Origin: Clostridiales bacterium
GTDB taxonomy: Bacteria > Bacillota > Clostridia > Peptostreptococcales > Anaerovoracaceae
Length of the DNA stretch: 64,000 bases
Assembly (NCBI GenBank): GCA_009911365.1
Contig: QXXF01000001.1
Location: 248,001 to 312,000 of the forward strand
Direction of reading: 5' to 3'
Positions 42,678-49,611 of this stretch are shown here, piece by piece. The first letter of the stretch is position 1. Each line of letters starts with the position of its first letter. A program made the position numbers and the translations under genes. Below the pieces are notes generated by a model, which worked only from the letters and a program-made list of their open reading frames with translations, had not been told where the DNA came from and ran no database searches.

Positions 42678-43907
42678 CTATAGCAGGGTCACTTTGACGA
42701 TTTCGCCCGCTTTCAAGCCTTCTTTGTTGGTATCGATCATGGTGTAGCCGTGGGCTCTGGAGAGGGTTGTCATGAGGCCGGATTTCCCCAAGATGGGCAC
42801 CGCAGTATAGCCATCCTCCCCTTCTTGCAGTTCCACCAGCTGACAGGTGGCTCTCCCCGGCGCGCTAGCCACATTGCTATTGATCCGAGCCATAGTCCCG
42901 CTGGGCGCGGGTTGGTGGGTCAGGATCCGATGAAGCCAGACCGCCAGCAGTTCAAAGACGATCATGGCCGCTGCCGGATGCCCCGGAAGTCCCATGAGGA
43001 TGGTTTCAGAATCAGCGTCGTATCCTAAAATCGTAGGCTTTCCCGGCTTCAATGCGATGCCATGGGTGAAAACACCTGGATTTCCCAATTGGTCCAGCAC
43101 ATCCGCAGTATGGTCCTTTTCGCCCTGAGAGCTTCCACCTGACACAGCCACTAGGTCACTGGTTTTCATGGCCTGGCTCACCGCCGCTTCCAGTAAATCT
43201 CTCTGGTCCCGCAGCACATGCTTTCCTACGACTTCAAATCCGTACTTTTGGCTCATGGCCTCCAGTACGTAGGTGTTGATGTCCCGGATCTGTCCTGGCC
43301 CTGGCTTCTGCTCAGCGGGCACAAGCTCGTCTCCAGTGGAAAGGATGGTGATTTTCCAAGGTTTGTATACTGGGACCGTATGCATCCCGGCGGAAGACAG
43401 CACGCCTACTTCCTGGGGTCTGATCTTAGTGCCTTTTTTCAGAAACAAGGACTGTTCTTTGATATCTTCCCCAATGCTCACCACGTTCCTTCCCGCAGAA
43501 ACAGAATCATACACCGCAATGCTGCCCTGGTCAAAATTTTCACAAAATTCGATCATCACCACCGCATCAGCGCCTTCTGGCACCATGCCGCCTGTGGGCA
43601 CATAAACGCACTGACCCGGCTCCACCATGCGCAGAGCCGGAGTCCCAATCTCAACATGTTCGATCACATCTAAAAAAACTGGGACGCTTTCTGTCACCCC
43701 ACTGGTATCAGCCGCCCGGACCGCGTACCCGTCCACAGTGGATCTGCGAAAGTGGGGGATGGGTTCTGGTGAAACCAAGTCTGTTGCCAAGATCCGCCCC
43801 AAAGCTTGCTTTAAATCTATAAATTCAATCTGTTGCTTTTTTTGGCCCGCAGCCGCTTCTAAACGCCCGCGAGCCTGTTGTATCGTGTCTACTGTTAATA
43901 AATTCAC
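42678..43907 (-). CDS. moeA: Molybdopterin molybdotransferase
   Basis: 409 residues with all MoeA segments: HFRRSTVDGYAVRA near residue 60, CVYVPTGGMVPEGADAVVMIE, the MPT-binding LSTGDELV and DLVAVSGGSSQGEKDHT, and MGLPGHPAAAMIVFELL. It inserts molybdate (or tungstate) into adenylated molybdopterin. The start is probably GTG 43907, eight bases after GGAGGAAAC; an ATG five codons earlier is inside the ribosome site. A strong sigma-A promoter precedes it (43934-43962). It is co-transcribed with the MoeA/PBP fusion. Confidence 0.93.
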   Translation of the reverse strand: MNLLTVDTIQQARGRLEAAAGQKKQQIEFIDLKQALGRILATDLVSPEPIPHFRRSTVDGYAVRAADTSGVTESVPVFLDVIEHVEIGTPALRMVEPGQCVYVPTGGMVPEGADAVVMIEFCENFDQGSIAVYDSVSAGRNVVSIGEDIKEQSLFLKKGTKIRPQEVGVLSSAGMHTVPVYKPWKITILSTGDELVPAEQKPGPGQIRDINTYVLEAMSQKYGFEVVGKHVLRDQRDLLEAAVSQAMKTSDLVAVSGGSSQGEKDHTADVLDQLGNPGVFTHGIALKPGKPTILGYDADSETILMGLPGHPAAAMIVFELLAVWLHRILTHQPAPSGTMARINSNVASAPGRATCQLVELQEGEDGYTAVPILGKSGLMTTLSRAHGYTMIDTNKEGLKAGEIVKVTLL

Positions 43908-43933
43908 GTTGTTTCCTCCCATACTTACTGTTA

Positions 43934-43962
43934 AGCATATCCCTTCCCTTTATCCCTGTCAA
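43934..43962 (-). promoter_or_regulatory. Sigma-A promoter of the moeA unit
   Basis: Minus strand TTGACA (43962-43957), 17-base spacer, TATGCT (43939-43934). The -35 box is a perfect consensus; the start codon is about 20 bases after the expected transcription start, so the leader is very short and leaves no room for a riboswitch. Confidence 0.75.
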
Positions 43963-44140
43963 CAAAAGTCTTTTTTTTCTGTGGATTTTTTTGTATCATG
44001 TTAGGGGAATAAAGCTGTCTTGGAAAGTTCGCGGACCTTAGGTGAAGTTTGAAAGGTTTGTCGAGTCCCAAGGAGCAGAAGGCTGATCAGTCTTTGCGGG
44101 CTCAGATGGCTTTCACTTTCTACGAAAGGATGACTACCTT

Positions 44141-44458
44141 ATGGCGATGAATCATGTATATATCTTGAGATGCGGCGATGGTTCTCTGTATACGGGCTGG
44201 ACCAATGATCTGGAGAAACGGCTGGCCGCCCATAACAGCGGAAAGGGTGCGAAGTACACTCGGGGAAGAGGGCCTGTGGCTCTAGTGTATCTGGAAGAAC
44301 TTCCTGACAAGTCTTCTGCCATGAAGCGGGAAGCTGCCATCAAAAAACTGAGCCGCCCGCAAAAGGAAGCGTTGGTCGCGAAGCAGGCAAGGGAGGATCC
44401 ACGCGCCGCGCAAAGGCAGCAAGAAGATCACGGGCTACGCAGAAATAGCGGCCTGTAA
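44141..44458 (+). CDS. GIY-YIG nuclease-domain protein (UPF0213/YhbQ-like)
   Basis: 105 residues. The first 80 form a GIY-YIG domain: HVYILRCGDGSLYTGWTNDL (the GIY and YIG elements), RLAAHNSGKGAKYTRGRGP and LVYLEELPDKSSAMKREAAIKKLSRPQKEAL, typical of the small stand-alone UPF0213 proteins; the family uses Tyr, Arg and Glu for DNA cutting. It stands alone on the plus strand. The basic 25-residue tail (DPRAAQRQQEDHGLRRNSGL) is variable. The ribosome site GAAAGGA is before ATG 44141; ATG 44147 is also possible. Confidence 0.88.
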   Translation: MAMNHVYILRCGDGSLYTGWTNDLEKRLAAHNSGKGAKYTRGRGPVALVYLEELPDKSSAMKREAAIKKLSRPQKEALVAKQAREDPRAAQRQQEDHGLRRNSGL

Positions 44459-44518
44459 AGAAACTATTCTCGCACAAGAGCGGCGGGCCGCGGAAAGAAC
44501 GCCACCGAGAAAAGTCAA

Positions 44519-44542
44519 GCTGGCCGCGGGTGCGCGGCCAGC
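44519..44542 (-). terminator. Intrinsic terminator after the amidase gene
   Basis: GCTGGCCGC and GCGGCCAGC make a perfect 9-bp stem with a 6-base loop, followed on the minus strand by TTGACTTTTC. It can also act as the end of the convergent GIY-YIG gene. Confidence 0.6.
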
Positions 44543-44569
44543 GGCGCGCACCGCCTGTTTGCCTTTCTT

Positions 44570-45463
44570 TTATCGAAATCTTTCCACGTCATCTTTGAAT
44601 CGGCTCCACGCGTCTGGATGATCCACGTAATATTTGGGACAGTCTTTTCCCGTGATATCATAGTGGCGGATCAAGTGATCTTCGCCTAAATGAAATTCAT
44701 CGCAGAGCCACGCAGTCAGCTGGACCAGGGCATAATAAGTCTGGTCGTTGAATTTTCCGCTGCTGTCCGGGTGGCACACTTCGATGGAAATGGTGTCCGG
44801 GTTTCTTTGGTTGGAGGCAGAAGATTCCTCATCCAAAGGCACGCACTGGATCACTTCTCCCTTCAGCCCTACCACAAAGTGGGCGCTAACTTGGGATTGA
44901 CTGGAGTCAAAGTAATCGCGATTGGCTTTCGCAGAGCTTCCGGGATTCGCTACATAGTGGATTACAATGTCGTTGACCCTGCTCATTTCATTTCCCGTGC
45001 GGGAGTGACCGTCTACTCCGATAAAGTTTTGCTGAATATAGTCTGGATAATTCAAATTTTTCACATCAACGGTCGCAAAGCAAGAACGCAGCATCGCCAG
45101 GGCCAGAAGCAAGATCACCGCTAGCATGAGCCATTTCAGCTTGTTTCGCTGCTTGCTCCGCTTTGTTTTGTGATGCTTTGCTCTGACGCTGGCAGCGTGT
45201 TTTTTGCCAGCGGTACCTATTCCATGGGCAGAGGCGGACCGATTCGCAGAGCCGGTCCCGCCCCCGGCCGCCGGCCGGCTGGTAGCGCTCGATCTGCCCG
45301 CAGAGCTTCTTTGCGCACTAGCCTTACTGCTAGCTCCCCTTTGGGAGCTGCTTTTGGAGCTGCTGGTTTTACTGCCAGATCTATTGGCGGCCCCAACTAT
45401 GATAGTATCTGTCGAGGCTGTTGTCTTAGGATATGTTTGTTCGTATATTTCTTTAGTAATCAT
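44570..45463 (-). CDS. Membrane-anchored N-acetylmuramoyl-L-alanine amidase (Amidase_2/PGRP)
   Basis: 297 residues. A Ser/Ala/Lys-rich low-complexity cytoplasmic region (about 20-110, several SSSK/SSA stretches) precedes one transmembrane helix (LKWLMLAVILLLALAML) and an exterior Amidase_2 domain: DIVIHYVANPG (first zinc His), SAHFVVGLKGEVIQCVPLDE, NPDTISIEVCH and HLIRHYDITGKDCPKYY (second His and Cys). This is the N-acetylmuramoyl-L-alanine amidase fold of PGRP/AmpD type, placed at the outer membrane face. It is a single gene ending at a strong hairpin. Confidence 0.9.
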   Translation of the reverse strand: MITKEIYEQTYPKTTASTDTIIVGAANRSGSKTSSSKSSSQRGASSKASAQRSSAGRSSATSRPAAGGGTGSANRSASAHGIGTAGKKHAASVRAKHHKTKRSKQRNKLKWLMLAVILLLALAMLRSCFATVDVKNLNYPDYIQQNFIGVDGHSRTGNEMSRVNDIVIHYVANPGSSAKANRDYFDSSQSQVSAHFVVGLKGEVIQCVPLDEESSASNQRNPDTISIEVCHPDSSGKFNDQTYYALVQLTAWLCDEFHLGEDHLIRHYDITGKDCPKYYVDHPDAWSRFKDDVERFR

Positions 45464-45599
45464 AAATTCATTCTACGATTTTCAGCATCCTTTGACAAGC
45501 CCCGCACCGCAATGTTAACTGGTTTTTAAGAAATCTTCACAATTCCTTTCCCTTTTGTTTGCATATTTGTTGGATTTTCCCGCTTTTTCAAACATTCTG

Positions 45600-46688
45600 C
45601 TATCTGGCATAAGTTTTTTCCACATAAGGGCTGGTGGCTGTTTTCAGCATGCCGCCATAGCCTACCTTGAAAGCCAGCACGTCTCCTGGTTTGTACTGGG
45701 TATCGGATTTGGAAACGTCCAGGATCATGTGATCGGAGCTGGCACCCAGAATGTCGATCTTTGGATCCAGTGGTTCCATGCTGCCCGGGTCCGTATCCTG
45801 CTGTCCAATGGCGATAATGGCCCGTTTAATGATGCCCCGGTCCTCGTAATACGGTTTTTGGCCGAATGCGTCTACGCCCACTTCTCCGATTGGCAGCGAT
45901 GGCTTTTCTTTCAGTTCGATGATCTGCGCTTCTAAAATCAAGGCATCGTCCGTTGTGCCTGAAAGCTTCGCCCCATAAGCCGTGTCGTTTCCCAGGAGGA
46001 AGGCTTCTCCCAACCGCAGGTTGTTGATTTTTTCAGGCAACTGACCTTTTCCGATCAGGTAGATGGAGCTGGAGTTTCCGCCGGAAACCATCTGCAATTT
46101 CACGTTGAATCTGCTTTCGATTTTTTCCGCCCAATCTGCGAGCTGGGACAGATTGTCATTTTTTGGGATAATGGCTCCGTAGCAAGTAAGGTTAACCGCG
46201 ATGCCGTACAGCTCCAGGTTCTTGGCTTCAATGATCTGCTGGGCCGCCCCATAGATATCCACCTCGTTTTTGAAGAAGATGCCTTCCCGCAGGTCGCCCA
46301 GATCGATCATCAGCACCACCTTATGGATGGTACCCTGTCTTGCCGCTTCCGCATCCAGCAGCCGCAGTGTTTCTGGTTCCGAGTTAAAGCTGATATCCGC
46401 GTACTTTACCACTTCCTCGATCTCGCAGGCCATTGGCAGGCGCAGAAGCAGGGTCTGCTTACCCGCTTTTCTCGCTTCTTTCTCATACGTTTTAATGTTT
46501 TTGATCCGGGAATCGGCCAGGAAATCCACGGCTGGATGCCCGATCACCATTTTCGTCATTTCCGGATCCGCGCACAGGCCTTTGGTAACGATCATCAGAG
46601 AACAACCGCCCTCTTCTTTGGTGATTTTCGCTACGCCGTCCAGGTTGCGTTTCAGTTTATCGATATCAATGATCAATCTTGGATACAT
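45600..46688 (-). CDS. orr: Ornithine racemase (PLP, alanine-racemase fold)
   Basis: 362 residues, a fold-type III PLP enzyme of the alanine/ornithine racemase family. The PLP lysine is in CSLMIVTKGLCAD near residue 36, and the phosphate-binding loop is around VSGGNSSSIYLIG near residue 205. It turns L-ornithine into D-ornithine, the substrate of the OraSE aminomutase, which is encoded upstream in the same cluster. Context is decisive for the substrate: ord, ortA, ortB, oraS, oraE and the GlmL-like gene lie on the same strand. The ribosome site AAGGAG precedes ATG 46688. It is the last gene of the cluster. Confidence 0.9.
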   Translation of the reverse strand: MYPRLIIDIDKLKRNLDGVAKITKEEGGCSLMIVTKGLCADPEMTKMVIGHPAVDFLADSRIKNIKTYEKEARKAGKQTLLLRLPMACEIEEVVKYADISFNSEPETLRLLDAEAARQGTIHKVVLMIDLGDLREGIFFKNEVDIYGAAQQIIEAKNLELYGIAVNLTCYGAIIPKNDNLSQLADWAEKIESRFNVKLQMVSGGNSSSIYLIGKGQLPEKINNLRLGEAFLLGNDTAYGAKLSGTTDDALILEAQIIELKEKPSLPIGEVGVDAFGQKPYYEDRGIIKRAIIAIGQQDTDPGSMEPLDPKIDILGASSDHMILDVSKSDTQYKPGDVLAFKVGYGGMLKTATSPYVEKTYAR

Positions 46689-46698
46689 AGTTTTCTCC

Positions 46699-48339
46699 TT
46701 AGTCTCTTACTCTGTTTGGGCAGCTGACTCTGCCGCAAAGCTTGCAGTTGTGGTCGCAGTCAGGCATTTTCTTTTTTTCAGGGATGGGCAGGCCCAAGTC
46801 TTCCCGATAGGTGGTCATGTCGTAGCCCTGTGCTTCACATTCTTCGATGTGTTTGATCAGCTCTTCCCGCTTTTCATCCTTTTCCTTGAGTTCGTCCTCC
46901 AGCTGTTGGAACGCTGGGGATTGTTTTTGGGTCAGGGCTTCTGTGGGGCTTTCTTTTTTCTCTGGAAACTGGAAGGCCAGGCTCTTTTCCAGCAGCTTCT
47001 TCGCGCCTTCCCGGTGTTTCTTGGAAAGCACGCCTAGAGAAGCCATGATATAATCGTTGTCAATGAGGATCTCCGCGTGCTGGGTAGGGAACAGCCTTGT
47101 TCCTGTTTCATCGTAGTCCGCGATTCTTTTCATGATTTCTTCCCGATGTGGCAGCCTGGTGAGCGCACCGCCTGTGCCTACGATGTATTTTACCTGGGTT
47201 AGGTCTTTTCCTTCGGCCACGGTGCTTCTGCCTGATGGGCCGTAGATGTAGCGGATCTGGCCCGCATGGCGTTCCACGGCTTTCATGACAGCTTCTTCTG
47301 TAAGGATCTCCACCAGCTTGATTTCATCTTCAGTTTTAGGGATGGCTACGTAGGTTTCCAGGGTTTTATCCAAGTCAATGCCCTGCTGCTGGCACTGCTT
47401 CCGGAGCGTTTCTTCGCTAATGGATTCAATGACTTTCATCCGGTTCACGTAAACCCCCAGGTCACCTTCTACGGTCCGCTTTGCTTTTGGTTCTGGCGCG
47501 ATCATGATGCGGGCCACCTGGTCGGATTCCGTGGCTACGGAGTGAAGGTCTGTTGTCGCTCCACCTACGTCCAACACGATCAGATCACCGATACAGTCGT
47601 GGAGCAGCTTGGTGCATTCCATGACAGCACCAGGGGTAGGGATGATGGGGCCGTTAACCATATCTCGTACGTGCTCCATTCCCGGAGCTCCTGTGATGTG
47701 CTCCTCGAAAGCGTCTTGGATGACTTTGCGGCAAGGTTCCACGTTCAGATCATCGATCTTTGGATAGACGTTTTCCACGTTGTACAGCTTTTGGCCGCTT
47801 TCTTCATCGAAAATCAGCTTCATTTCTTCTTGATTCTCGCAGTTTCCCGCATAAATGATCGGAACGTTCAGGCCCATGCCGCGGATCATTTCCGCGTTGT
47901 CGATGGCAGTGTCCCGCTCACCGTAGTCAACGCCGCCGGCAATGAGGATCAGGTTGGGATTGATCTCTTTGATTTTGGCGATATCCGTGCGCCGCAGCTT
48001 TCCGGCGGTCACATAGTGGATGATGCCGCCCGCGCCCAAGGCCGCCTCTTTCGCTGCTCTGGCGGTCATATCGTAGACCAGTCCGTGGACGGTCATTTTC
48101 AGGCCGCCTGCCGCAGAGGACGTAGCTAGCATTTCATCGTATTCCAAAGAATCGATCCCCTTTTTCTTGCACAAATCGTCGATAGCGCCCTGCAGGCCGA
48201 TGCGCACGTCGCCTTCCAGAACGGAGGTGGGTGCCTGGCCCTGTGCCCAGAAAACCGGGTTCTCCGTGTCTATGTCTTTAAATGCGTTCACAACTGTGGT
48301 TGTGGAACCGATTTCGGCTACCAATACATCGATTTTCAT
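46699..48339 (-). CDS. GlmL/MutL-family ATPase, likely chaperone of the B12-dependent aminomutase
   Basis: 546 residues of the GlmL/MutL (actin-fold ATPase-like) family: DVLVAEIGSTTTVVNAFKD at the N-terminus, ILIAGGVDYGERDTA near 135, IVLDVGGATTDLHSVATESD near 245 and VKYIVGTGGALTRLPHREEI near 395. These proteins accompany adenosylcobalamin carbon-skeleton mutases and aminomutases and are believed to repair or protect them, or help assembly. The C-terminus carries a cysteine cluster (CDHNCKLCGRVSCPN) that could bind metal. It overlaps the preceding truncated gene by four bases (ATGA) and precedes orr. Confidence 0.88.
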   Translation of the reverse strand: MKIDVLVAEIGSTTTVVNAFKDIDTENPVFWAQGQAPTSVLEGDVRIGLQGAIDDLCKKKGIDSLEYDEMLATSSAAGGLKMTVHGLVYDMTARAAKEAALGAGGIIHYVTAGKLRRTDIAKIKEINPNLILIAGGVDYGERDTAIDNAEMIRGMGLNVPIIYAGNCENQEEMKLIFDEESGQKLYNVENVYPKIDDLNVEPCRKVIQDAFEEHITGAPGMEHVRDMVNGPIIPTPGAVMECTKLLHDCIGDLIVLDVGGATTDLHSVATESDQVARIMIAPEPKAKRTVEGDLGVYVNRMKVIESISEETLRKQCQQQGIDLDKTLETYVAIPKTEDEIKLVEILTEEAVMKAVERHAGQIRYIYGPSGRSTVAEGKDLTQVKYIVGTGGALTRLPHREEIMKRIADYDETGTRLFPTQHAEILIDNDYIMASLGVLSKKHREGAKKLLEKSLAFQFPEKKESPTEALTQKQSPAFQQLEDELKEKDEKREELIKHIEECEAQGYDMTTYREDLGLPIPEKKKMPDCDHNCKLCGRVSCPNRVRD

Positions 48340-49052
48340 GTTTGTCTCCTTTTGGTTATTGTTTTTGCCAGCAGCACTGGGGAGCTGGACCGTTTTACAC
48401 TGGCCCGCACCTCCTGTCTCCGGCTCCGTGTCCGCTGTTTTTTAGGGGCTGTCTCGCCAGCTGGGGCTGCCAGACTCGGAGGGCTGAGCGTTTGATTTTC
48501 AATATAAATGAGCTCATCATAGTGATATGGGATTCCATAAGCATCCAGCTTGTCGGCAATGATCACTTCGGACTTTGATCGGACCTTCAGCCCCCTGGCA
48601 GTAATATGGATTTTCGACTCCTGCCGGTAGGTGTTTTGCTCATACTCCGCATCCGCCCATTTCATTTGCTCCCGTAGCTCAGGCAGGAACGCTTCTGGCG
48701 GCAGCTGCTGGTAAGCTGTGGACAGTGATTTGATGATGTTGTCAGGCGTAGGTGCTTTGTGGGCCGCCAGCAGTTTCTCCAAAGCCAGGATGTTTTTGTC
48801 CAGCAGCTTTAGGGATTGCTGCAGGTATTTTTTGCGTGCCAGAGCATGGAGCATTTCATGATTATTGGTGATGCCCCGGCGCAACTGTTTTCCATTTTCC
48901 TCTGTCAGAACATATGCATAATTTACTTTTCCTCGAGACATTCTTATGGAAAGCTGCCCTGGTGGCATTTTTCTTAGCTCTCGCTGCTGCTTCTTTTGAA
49001 GTTTCCTATATTCTTCTAATAAATAGGCCAGATAGGCATCCGCTTGATTCAT
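48336..49052 (-). CDS. Truncated hypothetical protein with nuclease-like core start
   Basis: 238 residues. A helical N-terminal half is followed by GLKVRSKSEVIIADKLDAYGIPYHYDELIYI, which I recognise (first 20: GLKVRSKSEVIIADKLDAYG) from clostridial hypothetical proteins whose sequence normally continues into a PD-(D/E)XK-like catalytic region. Here it changes at about residue 185 into a Pro/Arg/Lys-rich tail (KKQRTRSRRQEVRASVKRSS), so the catalytic half appears lost. ATG 49052 has GGAG eight bases upstream; an upstream start at 49103 would lie inside the inverted repeat. It sits inside the ornithine cluster but no metabolic role is evident. Confidence 0.6.
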   Translation of the reverse strand: MNQADAYLAYLLEEYRKLQKKQQRELRKMPPGQLSIRMSRGKVNYAYVLTEENGKQLRRGITNNHEMLHALARKKYLQQSLKLLDKNILALEKLLAAHKAPTPDNIIKSLSTAYQQLPPEAFLPELREQMKWADAEYEQNTYRQESKIHITARGLKVRSKSEVIIADKLDAYGIPYHYDELIYIENQTLSPPSLAAPAGETAPKKQRTRSRRQEVRASVKRSSSPVLLAKTITKRRQT

Positions 49053-49064
49053 GCTGAAATCTCC

Positions 49065-49239
49065 ATGTGTGTATAATTCTATTCTTTTTTGCGATTTATA
49101 CACACATTTAAGCAGAAAACCTCCTGGTTTTACTCCAAATCGTTCTTTTTTTGCTATTTTAGAGCGAAAACCCTTCTTTTTCTTGGAAATTTAGCGTAAT
49201 TGTGTGTATAAATGCTTGATTTTCTTATTATTATACACA
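49065..49239. repeat. Composite inverted-repeat element 4 (DnaA-box-like arms)
   Basis: Inverted repeats at 49065-49107 (ATGTGTGTATAA / TTATACACACAT) and 49203-49239 (TGTGTATAA / TTATACACA) flank ~95 A/T-rich bases. It lies directly before the truncated gene at 49052. Confidence 0.8.
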
Positions 49240-49398
49240 TATTCCATTATTTGTCAACATAATTTCAAAAATTTCCCATAGAATTCCCGCCGCTTGTGGC
49301 GGCTCCTCACAAGCCAAAGGATGCCCTGCGGGCCATATCTGCGGCGCAGTCTAGGAAGTCTAGGAAATATCACTCATGATATCTCCCACATTATTTAC

Positions 49399-49605
49399 AA
49401 GGAAAGGGCAGGTATCCCTACCTGCCCCTCCATTTATTGCTGAATATGAGAGATTTCTTGCTTTGGTCGCTTCTCGCCATCCTGCCATAAGGCATGGTTC
49501 GCCTACGGACAGCCACAGCCCTTTGCCTCGTAAATCATCGGTCATGTGCTTGCGGCCTCATGGCTTACAAGGCACGCTTTGTAAACCCGCAGCCTTTTGT
49601 TACCA
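49399..49605 (-). ncRNA. Structured non-coding RNA candidate (raiA-motif-like) after oraE
   Basis: Minus-strand reading from just after the oraE stop gives ~200 bases with many complementary segments (TTTACAA/TTGTAA, GGCCGCAAGCACATGACC, ATGCCTTATGGCA) and conserved-looking strings such as GTAGGCGAACCATGCC and GGATGGCGAGAAGCGACC. It closes with a perfect 9-bp hairpin GGGCAGGTA/TACCTGCCC (49406-49427). A 61-residue ORF overlaps it but has no ribosome site. From memory the strings resemble the raiA RNA motif of Firmicutes, an abundant ncRNA of unknown function; this identification needs a covariance-model check. It may be co-transcribed with oraE or made from its own promoter. Confidence 0.45.
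49406..49427 (-). terminator. Hairpin at the end of the ncRNA candidate / ornithine main operon
   Basis: GGGCAGGTA and TACCTGCCC pair perfectly with a 4-base loop; TTTCCTTG follows on the minus strand. The T-tract is weak but the stem is very stable. Confidence 0.6.
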
Positions 49606-49611
49606 TTTCAA

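Noticed and set aside
49360-49545. 61-residue minus-strand ORF after oraE
   Set aside because: It lies inside the structured RNA candidate, has no ribosome site and runs through the terminal hairpin; more likely a chance ORF over an RNA gene.
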